A stretch of 18,773 bases of DNA. Origin: CAIWHR01 sp039915505. GTDB taxonomy: Bacteria; Pseudomonadota; Gammaproteobacteria; Burkholderiales; Casimicrobiaceae. The stretch is taken from the NCBI GenBank assembly GCA_039915505.1, contig JBDSND010000032.1, positions 1 through 18,773 of the forward strand, in the 5' to 3' direction. Positions 8,056 to 15,689 of this stretch are shown one piece after another. The translations under genes and the position numbers were made by a program. How positions within the stretch are numbered: the stretch's first letter is position 1; every line of letters starts with the position of its first letter. The notes beneath the pieces were generated by a model that saw only the letters and a list, made by a program, of their open reading frames with translations, had not been told where the DNA came from and searched no databases.

Positions 8056-9384
8056 ATGTCCACCATGACTCCCTCCGAGATCGTCAGCGAGCTCGACAAG
8101 CACATCGTCGGCCAGCACGCCGCCAAGCGCGCCGTCGCCATCGCCTTGCGCAACCGCTGGCGGCGTCAGCAGGTGCCCGAGCCACTGCGCCAGGAGATCA
8201 CGCCCAAGAACATCCTGATGATCGGGCCGACCGGGGTCGGCAAGACCGAGATCGCCCGTCGCCTCGCCCGGCTCGCTGACGCGCCTTTCATCAAGATCGA
8301 GGCGACCAAGTTCACCGAGGTGGGCTACGTCGGCCGTGACGTCGACACCATCGTCCGCGACCTGGTCGAGGTCGCGATCAAGGAAACGCGTAGCGCCGAG
8401 GCGGCCAAGGTCAAGGACCGCGCCGCCGACGCTGCCGAGGAGCGCGTGTTGGACGTGCTATTGCCTCCGGCGCGCGACACGGGATTCCAGGAAACGCCGC
8501 CGGTCGACTCCGCAACCCGCCAGAAGTTTCGCAAGATGCTGCACGAAGGCAAGCTCGACGACAAGGAGATCGAGGTCGAGGTCCAGGCGCTGTCGCCGCA
8601 GATGGAGATCATGGCGCCGCCCGGGATGGAGGACCTCACCGGCCAGCTGCAGGGCATGTTCCAGCAACTCGGCGGCGGCCGGCGCAAGGTGCGCAAGCTG
8701 AGGGTCGTGGACGCGATGAAGGCGCTCACTGAAGAGGAAGCCGGCAAGCTCGTCAACGACGAGGACATCAAGGCGCGCGCGCTCCTCAACGTCGAGCAGA
8801 ACGGCATCGTGTTCCTCGACGAGATCGACAAGATCGCGACCCGCCAGGAAACCCAGGGCGCCGACGTATCGCGCCAAGGCGTGCAGCGCGACCTGCTGCC
8901 CTTGGTCGAAGGGACGAGTGTCACGACCAAGCACGGCATCGTACGCACCGATCACATCCTGTTCATCGCCTCGGGCGCGTTCCATCTCGCCAAGCCGTCC
9001 GATCTCATTCCCGAGTTGCAGGGGCGCTTTCCCATCCGGGTGGAGCTCGGCTCGCTGTCGGTCGCTGATTTCGAGCAGATCCTGACGGCAACGGATGCCT
9101 GCCTGGTGCGCCAATACGAGGCTCTGCTCGCCACCGAAAACGTGCGCCTCGATTTCCAGGCAGATGGCATCCGGCGGCTCGCCGAGATCGCCTTCGCGGT
9201 GAACGAGCGCCAGGAGAACATCGGCGCGCGCCGGCTGTACACGGTCATGGAGCGGCTGCTCGACGAGATCTCCTATACCGCGCTCCGCCACGAAGGCACG
9301 ACCCTCTCCATCGATGCGGCTTACGTCGACGCCCGGCTCGCCGGCATCGCCGGAGACGACAATCTCGCGCGCTACATCCTCTAG
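8056..9384 (+). CDS. hslU: ATP-dependent protease ATPase subunit HslU (ClpY)
   Basis: A 442-residue AAA+ unfoldase (E. coli 443) that forms hexamers capping the HslV peptidase dodecamer and feeds substrates into it. Visible are the N-terminal MTPSEIVSELDKHIVGQ, Walker A GPTGVGKT (57-64), pore loop GYVG (90-93), the intermediate domain at about 110-230, Walker B IVFLDEID (251-258), and GARR with R393 near sensor 2. The C-terminal tail ARYIL, which inserts into HslV, is intact, so a partner is expected. The frame opens at 8011, but ATG 8056 gives MSTMTPSEIV, aligning with E. coli MSEMTPREIV; no strong ribosome site precedes it. hslV normally lies directly upstream, but there is none here or elsewhere in the window. 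Confidence 0.97.
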   Translation: MSTMTPSEIVSELDKHIVGQHAAKRAVAIALRNRWRRQQVPEPLRQEITPKNILMIGPTGVGKTEIARRLARLADAPFIKIEATKFTEVGYVGRDVDTIVRDLVEVAIKETRSAEAAKVKDRAADAAEERVLDVLLPPARDTGFQETPPVDSATRQKFRKMLHEGKLDDKEIEVEVQALSPQMEIMAPPGMEDLTGQLQGMFQQLGGGRRKVRKLRVVDAMKALTEEEAGKLVNDEDIKARALLNVEQNGIVFLDEIDKIATRQETQGADVSRQGVQRDLLPLVEGTSVTTKHGIVRTDHILFIASGAFHLAKPSDLIPELQGRFPIRVELGSLSVADFEQILTATDACLVRQYEALLATENVRLDFQADGIRRLAEIAFAVNERQENIGARRLYTVMERLLDEISYTALRHEGTTLSIDAAYVDARLAGIAGDDNLARYIL

Positions 9385-9387
9385 AGA

Positions 9388-9463
9388 GGTGTCCCGAATC
9401 GGACGTTCGCTGACCGCCGCAGCCCTCGCAAGTTTGTTCAACGGACATCCAATTCGGGACACC
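9388..9463. repeat. Imperfect 27-bp inverted repeat (palindromic element) after hslU
   Basis: GGTGTCCCGAATCGGA at 9388-9403 is mirrored by TCCAATTCGGGACACC at 9448-9463. Pairing extends with about five mismatches over 27 bp (9388-9414 with 9437-9463). A related partial copy, TCCCGAATCGGAAGCTCG, occurs at 9512-9529. No T run follows, so it is more like a REP-type or miniature mobile palindrome than a simple terminator, although it could stop hslU transcripts. Confidence 0.6.
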
Positions 9464-9552
9464 AGCGTGGTGCCGGCAAGGACGGCCCTCGTGCGGTCTC
9501 GCGTCGCCCGATCCCGAATCGGAAGCTCGTTCTCGATGTGCGTGCTGAGCTT

Positions 9553-9642
9553 GATGCGCTCGATGCGCTCGATGTGAGCGATGCACTCGATGCGCCCGAC
9601 GCCCTCAGAGCGTCAGACGCGCGCAATGCGCCCGATGCCCTC
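9553..9642. repeat. Degenerate tandem repeat, 9-bp unit (GATGCGCTC)
   Basis: Ten consecutive 9-bp units. The first two are perfect GATGCGCTC; the rest drift (GATGTGAGC, GATGCACTC, GATGCGCCC, GACGCCCTC and so on). Because the unit is three codons, reading frames stay open across it. In the frame of hslU it reads as repeated Asp-Ala-Leu and ends at a TGA overlapping the ATG of the next gene. Confidence 0.7.
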
Positions 9643-9674
9643 GGCGCGATAGTCGCATCGGGCACCCGGTTGCC

Positions 9675-10550
9675 ATGATCGCGCGCATCCTCGGCATCAT
9701 CCTGCCGGTCTTCACGATCGTGGCGTTCGGCTATTTCTACGCGCGCCGCCACAAACCGGAGATGAGCCACGTCAACCGGCTGAGCATGAACGTGCTGGCA
9801 CCGGCCCTCATCTTCTCGGTACTGGCGAGCAAGAGCTTCGATATCGTGCACTACGGGCTGCTGATGCTGGGCAGCGTCGGCGTCGTCCTGGGTTCGGGCC
9901 TGCTCGCGTGGCCGATCGCCCGGGCATTGCGGGTCGACGTACGGACCTTCGTGCCGCCGATGATGTTCAACAACTGCGGCAACATGGGCCTGCCACTCGC
10001 CGTGCTGGCGTTCGGCGAGGCCGGCTTCCCGCTCATGGTGGCGCTCTTCGCCATCTCCAATTTGCTGCAGTTCACCCTCGGCACCTGGATGGTCGCGCAC
10101 CGCACCGGATTCACGGCCCTGCTGCGCAACCCGATGGTCTGGTCGACCGTCCTCGGTTTCGCGTTCGCCCTGGCCCAGCCACCCGTGCCCGACTGGCTGA
10201 TGCTCGCGATCCGCATGACCGGCGATGCGCTGGTGCCGCTGATGCTGATTTCGCTCGGGGCGCGTCTTGCCGACGTGCAATGGAGCGACTGGCGCCTCGG
10301 CGTTATCGGTGGCATCGTCTGTCCGCTCACGGGACTGGCAATGGCGGTGGTGGTGGCGCCGCTCCTCGGCCTCGATGCCGCCCAGCGCGGCATCCTGGTC
10401 CTGTTCGGGTGCCTGCCGCCGGCGGTGCTTAACTTCATGGTGGCAGAGCAATACCAGCAGGAACCCGGCAAGGTCGCCTCGATCGTACTGATCGGCAACC
10501 TGTTGTCGATTGTGTTCGTCCCGATCGGGCTCGCGCTCGCACTGCGCTGA
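9675..10550 (+). CDS. AEC (auxin efflux carrier) family permease
   Basis: A 291-residue, very hydrophobic inner-membrane protein with about ten predicted membrane segments, the usual size for bacterial AEC-family transporters. Diagnostic stretches are NNCGNMGLPLAV (99-110) in the first half and FGCLPPAVLNFMVAEQY (244-260) in the second, both conserved half-helix regions of this fold, plus GDALVPLMLISLGARL (183-198). Bacterial members export or import organic acids such as malate or malonate, but the substrate cannot be read from the sequence. ATG 9675 is the natural start (MIARILGIILPVFTIVAFGYF). Its ribosome site is weak, and the ATG overlaps the stop of the upstream Asp-Ala-Leu repeat frame as ATGA. 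The flanking spacers, 9385-9674 and 10551-10948, both carry repeats. Confidence 0.92.
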   Translation: MIARILGIILPVFTIVAFGYFYARRHKPEMSHVNRLSMNVLAPALIFSVLASKSFDIVHYGLLMLGSVGVVLGSGLLAWPIARALRVDVRTFVPPMMFNNCGNMGLPLAVLAFGEAGFPLMVALFAISNLLQFTLGTWMVAHRTGFTALLRNPMVWSTVLGFAFALAQPPVPDWLMLAIRMTGDALVPLMLISLGARLADVQWSDWRLGVIGGIVCPLTGLAMAVVVAPLLGLDAAQRGILVLFGCLPPAVLNFMVAEQYQQEPGKVASIVLIGNLLSIVFVPIGLALALR

Positions 10551-10948
10551 GCCCGCACCGATCGCACGTCTCGCGATGGCCATGTCTGAAGCGCCGTCCT
10601 CGTCATGCCGTGGCATCGTCACGAAGCCCTGCGTTTGCGGGTCCTTCACCGGCCGCGACGACCGTGCCGACACCGCCTCCCCTGCTCTTGCGCCGTGCGC
10701 CGCGCTGGGCGGTCCACGCATCCCAATCTGGTCCACAGCTGTCAATTGGGTCCACAGCTGTCAATCGGGCCCACAGCTGTCAATTGGGTCCGCAGCTGTC
10801 AATCGGGCCCGCGGCTGTCAATTTAGTCGCACCGGGGTTGGGACGGGGCGGTTCGACGCATGAAACGTGCCGAAACCCGGGCAGGTGATTTCACTTTCGG
10901 CCCACAGCCGCTAAGCTTCCGAATCCGGATCGGACTCTGAGAGCTCTC
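10551..10948. other. Intergenic region carrying a tandem repeat array
   Basis: About 400 bp between the AEC permease and the SAF-domain oxidoreductase. The only clear structure is the five-copy 19-bp array at 10731-10825. Reading frames through the region are products of the repeat and of GC content; none has a credible start, ribosome site or family motif. Confidence 0.6.
10731..10825. repeat. Five-copy 19-bp tandem repeat with an ACAGCTGT palindrome
   Basis: Units start at 10731, 10750, 10769, 10788 and 10807. The first is GTCCACAGCTGTCAATTGG. Copies alternate between TTGG and TCGG ends and mostly between GTCC and GCCC starts, so a 38-bp higher-order unit is visible. Copies 1-3 hold the perfect 8-bp palindrome ACAGCTGT; copy 4 has GCAGCTGT and copy 5 GCGGCTGT with a diverged end. 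The 19-bp spacing is close to two helical turns. Confidence 0.9.
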
Positions 10949-12310
10949 ATGAACCTGCATCGTCTCCTCCTCGCCCGCGCTGCCGCGAACACCCCGTTGC
11001 GCGTCGGGCTCATCGGTGCCGGCAAATTTGGCGCGATGTACCTCTCGCAGGCGAAGCACACCGCTGGGATACACATCGTGGGGATAGCCGACCTCGCCCC
11101 CGACCGAGCGCGCGCGACACTCGCCCGCACGGGGTGGTCCGCAGAGCGAGTTGGCGCGACCTCGCTCGGCGAGGCTGCCAAGCGCGGCACGACCCATGTG
11201 GGCGATGACGCGCTCGCGCTCATCGCCGCGCCCGAGGTCGATATCGTGATCGACGCCACCGGCAGCCCGGCCGCCGGCATCCGTCACGTCCTCGCGTGCT
11301 GCGAGTACCGCACCCACGTGGTGATGGTCAACGTCGAGGCCGATGCGCTGGCCGGGCCACTGCTCGCCCGTCGCGCGCAGGAGGCCGGCATCGTGTATTC
11401 GCTTGCCTACGGCGACCAGCCGGCGCTCATTTGCGAGATGGTCGACTGGTGTCGCGCATCCGGGTTCGAGGTGGTCGCCGCCGGCAAGGGCACCAAGTAC
11501 TTATTGGAGTACCACGCTTCGACGCCCGAGACCGTGTGGCCGTACTACGGATTCTCGCCCGAGATGGTCGCGGCCGGCGATTTCAATGCCCAGATGTTCA
11601 ACTCGTTTCTCGACGGCACCAAGAGCGCCATCGAGATGGCGGCCGTCGCCAATGCCACAGGCCTGCAACCCGCACCCGACGGTTTGGCCTTTCCTCCGTG
11701 CGGCGTCGACGACCTGCCGCGCGTGCTCCGCCCCGCCGAAGAGGGCGGGCACCTGCATCACAGCGGCCAGGTCGAGGTGATCTCCAGCCTCGAGCGCGAC
11801 GGCCGCCCGGTGTTCCGCGATCTGCGCTGGGGCGTGTACGTCACGTTCCGTGCAGGCGGCGCCGACGGCGAGGACTATGTCCGGCGCTGCTTCAAGGAAT
11901 ATGGCTTCTCGACCGATCCGTCGGGACGGTATGCGGCAATGTACAAGCCGTATCACGCCATCGGCTTGGAGCTCGGCATCAGCGTGGCGTCGGTCGGGCT
12001 GCGCCAGGAACCGACCGGCGCCGCGCAAGCCTGGCACGGCGACGTCGTCGCCACGGCGAAGCGCGACCTGCGCGCGGGGGAGACGCTCGACGGCGAAGGC
12101 GGCTTCACGGTCTACGGAAAGCTTATGCCGGCGGGCGATTCCCTGCACCTCCGCGGCCTGCCGCTCGGGCTCGCCCACGGCGTGAAGCTCAAGCAGGGCG
12201 TGGCGGCCGGCAAGCCGGTGCGGTGGGACGACGTGACGTTCGATCCCGAAAACGCAGCGGTTCGTTTCCGCCGCGAGATGGAGCGCACCATGGGCCCGAA
12301 CGGAGCCTGA
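10949..12310 (+). CDS. Gfo/Idh-type or homoserine-dehydrogenase-like NAD(P) oxidoreductase with C-terminal SAF domain
   Basis: A 453-residue cytoplasmic protein. A Rossmann fold starts at LRVGLIGAGKFGAMYL (17-32), followed by VDIVIDATGSPAAG (97-110). The middle domain has GKGTKYLLEYHASTPETVWPYYG (179-201) and DGTKSAIEMAAVAN (222-235). From about 362 (WHGDVVATAKRDLRAGETLDGEGGF) to 430 lies a SAF domain, as in sialic acid synthase or FlgA-type proteins. Such proteins are often annotated as homoserine dehydrogenase or SAF-domain oxidoreductase, but the substrate is unknown to me; a sugar-acid or branched-sugar derivative is possible. ATG 10949 is preceded only by a weak GAGAG. No pathway partners lie beside it; its neighbours are an AEC permease upstream and, convergent, a mechanosensitive channel. 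Confidence 0.85.
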   Translation: MNLHRLLLARAAANTPLRVGLIGAGKFGAMYLSQAKHTAGIHIVGIADLAPDRARATLARTGWSAERVGATSLGEAAKRGTTHVGDDALALIAAPEVDIVIDATGSPAAGIRHVLACCEYRTHVVMVNVEADALAGPLLARRAQEAGIVYSLAYGDQPALICEMVDWCRASGFEVVAAGKGTKYLLEYHASTPETVWPYYGFSPEMVAAGDFNAQMFNSFLDGTKSAIEMAAVANATGLQPAPDGLAFPPCGVDDLPRVLRPAEEGGHLHHSGQVEVISSLERDGRPVFRDLRWGVYVTFRAGGADGEDYVRRCFKEYGFSTDPSGRYAAMYKPYHAIGLELGISVASVGLRQEPTGAAQAWHGDVVATAKRDLRAGETLDGEGGFTVYGKLMPAGDSLHLRGLPLGLAHGVKLKQGVAAGKPVRWDDVTFDPENAAVRFRREMERTMGPNGA

Positions 12311-12330
12311 AGGCCTCTACCGCGCAACGA

Positions 12331-12368
12331 GTGGCCACCCCGCGTTCGCCGGGGACCGTCCTGGCCAC
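12331..12368. terminator. Nested hairpin after the SAF-domain oxidoreductase gene
   Basis: GTGGCCA (12331-12337) pairs with TGGCCAC (12362-12368), and inside it CCCCG (12338-12342) pairs with CGGGG (12350-12354). The hairpin begins 20 bp after the stop codon. There is no T run, so it may be a weak or Rho-assisted terminator or an mRNA 3'-end stabiliser. Confidence 0.4.
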
Positions 12369-12380
12369 GGAGCGAAACTA

Positions 12381-12436
12381 GGGTCAGAGTCGACTTTCGC
12401 GCAGTTCACTGGACTCAGTCCGGCTCGCGAGAAGTC
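12381..12436. repeat. REP-like palindromic element
   Basis: Begins GGGTCAGAGTCGACTTTCGC. GACTTTCGCG (12392-12401) can pair with CGCGAGAAGTC (12426-12436) with one indel, and an inner palindrome GGACTCAGTCC sits at 12411-12421. From memory, sequences starting GGGTCAGAGTCG are common around REP-associated tyrosine transposases (Y1_Tnp) in proteobacteria. No such transposase is in the window. Confidence 0.5.
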
Positions 12437-12521
12437 TTATCCGGCACCGCCGTGCATCTGCCAGAGCGTTCGACTTCCACCCAACGAAGGGTCGGTATCC
12501 TGGAATTGCGCCGACTGTTGT

Positions 12522-13865
12522 CTATTCCAGCGGCACGTCGGAGCGCAGCAGGTCGGCGTCTCCTGACTGGCGCCGGTCTTCGGCGATCTGCTTTTGGATT
12601 TCGGTCCTGCGCCCGACATCGATCGCCTTTTTCGATCCAGCCGCCTGACGTGGCTGTGGTTCACCCGCCTCCCGCGAGTGCATGCGGACGTTGTAGATCG
12701 GTTCGGGCATGACGATCGCAGCAGCATCGAAGGCATCCTTGACCAATCGGATCGCCTCGCTGCGCACCTTGAGAAAATCGAACAGGCGCTGGTCGACCCA
12801 GCCGAAAACGCGCAGGGTAACGTTGAAGTCTCCGAGCACCATGACATCGACTCGGGGCGGCGGATCCTTGACCACGCCCTCCATCTCGAGCAGCGTCTTC
12901 GCAGCCACGTTCTGCGCGGCCTCGAGGTTGCTCTCCGTGCCCACGCCGACGTCGAAGTGGAAACGGCGCTCGGGATTGCGGGTGTAGTTGATGACGATGC
13001 CGTTGAAAACCTTGGAGTTCGGGATTCGCACATGGTTACCGTCCAGCGTCATGACGATAGTGGCACGGGAAGTCAGGCGCAACACGTGCCCCTCGTGGCC
13101 TTCGATGTCGACCCAGTCCTCGTGCATGAAAGGCTGCTTCATGCTGAGTAGAATCCCGGCTATGTAGTTCTCGACGGTATCGCGCAATGCAAAGCCGAGG
13201 GCGAGGCCGACGATCCCCGCCGCACCCAGCAACGTGCCGATGAGCGCGGTGGCGTCCAGCAGCTCGAACGCGACGACAAGTCCGACACCGATGATGGCCA
13301 GCTTGGTAAGCTGGCGCACGAAATCGGCCAAAAATTCATTGGTGGTGAAGCGCCGGTAAAGGCCTTCCCATTTTCCGACTACGAACGCCAGGAGCCAAAA
13401 GAGCAGAAAGATGACGATGGCAAAGCCGACCAGCGGCAGGTAGCCCACGATGTCGGAAACCAGCTCCCGCAGACGTTCGATGGCGGGTGCAATCTGCCGC
13501 CCGACGTCGCGCACGAGAGTCGTCTTATCCTTGACTTCCGCCACGCCCTCGACCTGGCGCGCAAGCTTCACTGCCTGCTCGCGCGCGTTCTGCGAGAGCA
13601 CCTCGCCTGACAGGAAAACCACCCCCGAGCGCACGGATACGACCGCCGCCTGCGCGCCCTCGATCTCGGAAAATAACTGACGAAGCCGACGCTCAATTGC
13701 CTGATCCTGCTCCGGTGAGCTCTGGGTCGATATCTTCGGCGCCGCTTCTTCTTGGCCGGTCTTGGGCGCCGGGAATTGCGGCACCTGCGCCCACCCGGGT
13801 GTCGAGTCGAAAGCTGCGCCACCAAGCGCAGCAATGACAATCAGCAATCGGGACAAGCGATGCAT
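12522..13865 (-). CDS. Small-conductance mechanosensitive channel (MscS family) with N-terminal BON domain
   Basis: A 447-residue membrane channel expected to open under membrane tension and release solutes on osmotic downshock. A signal peptide is likely (cleavage after PGWA, residue 26). A BON domain follows at about 53-118 (DQAIERRLRQLFSEIEG, VRSGVVFLSGEVLSQNARE, VEGVAEVKDKT), which would sit in the periplasm. Membrane segments lie at about 141-163, 185-204 and 208-227, the last being the glycine/alanine-rich pore helix (LLGAAGIVGLALGFALRDTVENYIAG). The MscS beta domain has EDWVDIEGHEGHVLRLTSRATIV and GNHVRIPNSKVFNGIVINYT. The C-terminal tail is charged. ATG 13865 has GGAGGT nine bases upstream. 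By eye its codons are less GC-rich than those of neighbouring genes. It is convergent with the SAF-domain oxidoreductase. Confidence 0.95.
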   Translation of the reverse strand: MHRLSRLLIVIAALGGAAFDSTPGWAQVPQFPAPKTGQEEAAPKISTQSSPEQDQAIERRLRQLFSEIEGAQAAVVSVRSGVVFLSGEVLSQNAREQAVKLARQVEGVAEVKDKTTLVRDVGRQIAPAIERLRELVSDIVGYLPLVGFAIVIFLLFWLLAFVVGKWEGLYRRFTTNEFLADFVRQLTKLAIIGVGLVVAFELLDATALIGTLLGAAGIVGLALGFALRDTVENYIAGILLSMKQPFMHEDWVDIEGHEGHVLRLTSRATIVMTLDGNHVRIPNSKVFNGIVINYTRNPERRFHFDVGVGTESNLEAAQNVAAKTLLEMEGVVKDPPPRVDVMVLGDFNVTLRVFGWVDQRLFDFLKVRSEAIRLVKDAFDAAAIVMPEPIYNVRMHSREAGEPQPRQAAGSKKAIDVGRRTEIQKQIAEDRRQSGDADLLRSDVPLE

Positions 13866-14446
13866 CGGCTACGACCTCCGTTCCACCGAGGCTCGCATCG
13901 TGCGATCGCCCCGCAATGCGCACTGCCGCTGCGCTTACACGCGTGAAAGCGTCGACCAGGCCTTCCAAACATATCGTCCTGAACGGCCGACGTCGCGAGC
14001 AGCGTAGCATGGCTTTCCGCGCTTACGGGAAGCGGGGGGTCGGTCGGTGTGGGCGGCGAAATCGGTCAGCTCGGGCCTGCTTCGCGGCGACGATATGTTT
14101 CGCGAGGTGGCCGCCAGCGCAAGACGCGTCCCCTGCGGCCTGAAAATCGGTGGGGTGCAATACCACTCGAGTCCACAGGGGCACCGCTGGCGATGCGTCC
14201 GTGGCGACTGACTGCATGATCATGGCGACGATCGGGCAGGCGGCGGCGCTTCCCAGTGACCCTTCCCGGTGGTCGACCGGACGCGATGCCGCGGGGCGTT
14301 TCAATCGCCGCCATCATCCGAACGCAGCCCTACCCCGCGCTGTCCCGTGCCGCATATCCTCCAGCCGAGCCCTGCTCGATGCCCCCGAGCCAACCACCCA
14401 ACCCGATCCACACCAGCCTAGAGCCCAGTAGCGCCCGCTGCGTGGG
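13866..14446. other. Intergenic region with little coding signal
   Basis: About 580 bp between the MscS gene and the decayed HPP gene. It contains the MscS promoter region and ribosome site and, on the minus strand, a possible fragment of a universal stress protein (14040-14223). I see no RNA gene and no intact coding region. Confidence 0.5.
14040..14223 (-). pseudogene. Possible universal stress protein (UspA-type) remnant
   Basis: A minus-strand frame from ATG 14223 reads MIMQSVATDASPAVPLWTRVVLHPTDFQAAGDA. The RVVLHPTDF start is characteristic of UspA-family proteins (RILHPTDFS). The expected helix (HALKIALAAKA-like) is only vaguely echoed as HLAKHIVAAKQARADRF, and the rest of the roughly 140-residue domain, including the C-terminal nucleotide-binding G-x2-G-x9-G motif, is missing. 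The evidence is short, so this is tentative. It lies divergent to another decayed gene, which makes decay plausible. Confidence 0.33.
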
Positions 14447-14760
14447 ATGCGTCGCCGCCTCGGGCTGAAGGCAGAGCTACTGCTGGCCGCCGCGCCCACC
14501 GCGGTCGTGATGGTCGTTTTCGCCACGGTGGACGCGCTCACGGATCAGCGGTTGCTGTTCGCTCGCTGGCCTCCAGCGCATGCCTGATCTACCTTGACCC
14601 CGAGCACGGCACCAACAGCGCGCGCACCCTGATTGCGGCCCAGCTTGGGGCCGCGACGCTCGGCTTCCTTGCGTTCCGGTTGCTCGGTCCGGGGTATCTC
14701 GCCGGCAGCGCGGCGATGCTCGTGCTGATCGTGGCGATGATTGTCTTCGCAGAAGTCCAC
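14447..14760 (+). pseudogene. Frameshifted, 3'-truncated HPP-family membrane protein
   Basis: From ATG 14447 the frame reads MRRRLGLKAELLLAAAPTAVVMVVFATVDALTDQRLLFA and then runs to TGA 14587 in nonsense. One base appears to be missing near 14563 (GCTCGCTGG for an expected GCTTCGCTGG). In the next frame the protein continues SLASSACLIYLDPEHGTNSARTL, QLGAATLGFLAF, LLGPGYLAGSAAMLVLIVAMIVF and AEVHG. This pattern (hydrophobic segments, LIYLDPEHGTN, LGPGYLAGG) fits my memory of a branch of HPP-family integral membrane proteins, which should then have the His-Pro-Pro motif. Here the sequence departs to VHGLESW and similarity stops. Both a frameshift and loss of the 3' end mark it as non-functional. 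The frameshift could be a sequencing error; the lost end is harder to explain that way. Confidence 0.65.
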
Positions 14761-14929
14761 GGACTGGAGTCGTGGCATAGCCCATCGGTCGCGCGGGCCA
14801 CTGCTGCGTGGCATTGCCCGAAACGGCAGCGACGCGGTGTCACATGGTCAGGCGTGACATCCGGTCGTGATCTCCACGCCTTGCCGGCAGCTCGCTATTC
14901 TGAGGCCGAGGTATCGCGCCACCCACCCG

Positions 14930-15559
14930 TCACGCCGCCCGCCTAAACGTCGCGAGCAGCGCACCCGCCGCGATGAACAGGCTGCCGAACCCGCGGTTGA
15001 GCCAGCGGATGTGCGCCGGATCGCGGAGGGCCCGCAACACCCGCGCCGCAAGTCCCGTGTAGCCGCTCATCACCACCAGGTCGGTGAAGAACAGCGTCGC
15101 GCCGCAGATCACGTATTGCAATAGCTGCGGCCGGCCCGGATCGATGAACTGCGGCAGCACCGCCAGCATGAACACGATCCCCTTGGGATTGGTCACATTG
15201 ACCAGAAAGCCGCGCAGTATCAGCTGCCGCGGCGACCCGCCGCTCGCCGCGACGTCACCGGCCACGATCGGAGTCGCGGGCGCGCGCCACTGCTGGATGC
15301 CGAGCCAGACCAGGTACAGCGCACCGCACCACTTGACGGTGCCGAACGCGATCGCCGAGGCAGCGAGGATCGCCCCCAGCCCCAGCGCGACCACGGTCAG
15401 GATCAGCAGGATGCCAAGCTGGAGGCCGGCAATGTTCCACATCGCGCGCCGGTAGCCGTAGCGCATCCCCGCGGCCATGCACGAGATCGCCCCCGAGCCC
15501 GGCGACAGGCTGATGAGCCATGACGCCACGAAGAAAGCAAGCCAAGTGTTGAGGGTCAT
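14930..15559 (-). CDS. LysE/RhtB-family amino-acid exporter
   Basis: A 209-residue inner-membrane protein, the usual family size, expected to export amino acids or their analogues. Features are SPGSGAISCMAAGMRYGYRRA (19-39) after the first membrane helix, KWCGALYLVWLGIQQW (76-91), the conserved NPKG in LVNVTNPKGIVFMLAVLPQF (119-138), and two further hydrophobic segments at about 145-170 and 190-205. The frame is open 78 codons upstream of ATG 15559, but MTLNTWLAFFVASWLISLSPG is the typical start. There is no clear ribosome site before it. The substrate is not predictable. It is flanked on both sides by decayed genes but is itself intact. Confidence 0.93.
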   Translation of the reverse strand: MTLNTWLAFFVASWLISLSPGSGAISCMAAGMRYGYRRAMWNIAGLQLGILLILTVVALGLGAILAASAIAFGTVKWCGALYLVWLGIQQWRAPATPIVAGDVAASGGSPRQLILRGFLVNVTNPKGIVFMLAVLPQFIDPGRPQLLQYVICGATLFFTDLVVMSGYTGLAARVLRALRDPAHIRWLNRGFGSLFIAAGALLATFRRAA

Positions 15560-15689
15560 GGTGGGGGCCGTGTAAGTTTCCAGGCTGCGAAAATGATCAA
15601 AGCGTTTCGCCCAACAAGTCACATCGTGGCGGCACCTCGCCTGCAGTGCTCCTCGCCGGCGCCGACAACCCCTGCGCGCAACAAGTGAA

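Noticed and set aside
9388..9463. Insertion-sequence ends flanking a miniature element
   Set aside because: The interior is only about 20 bp between arms and no target-site duplication is visible, so a palindromic repeat is the simpler reading.
9438..10745. A 435-codon minus-strand open frame opposite the AEC permease
   Set aside because: The translation is a low-complexity His/Arg/Asp-rich sequence without motifs, whereas the plus strand encodes a typical permease.
10731..10825. CRISPR array
   Set aside because: The repeats are directly adjacent with no unique spacers, and no cas genes are present.
11296..12381. A 361-codon plus-strand frame overlapping the SAF oxidoreductase
   Set aside because: Arg-rich out-of-frame reading of the true gene, with no family motif.
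13967..14100. 12-bp inverted repeat AAACATATCGTC at 13967-13978 and 14089-14100 as attachment or transposon ends
   Set aside because: A 12-bp match is expected by chance several times in a window of this size, and no transposase or target duplication is seen.
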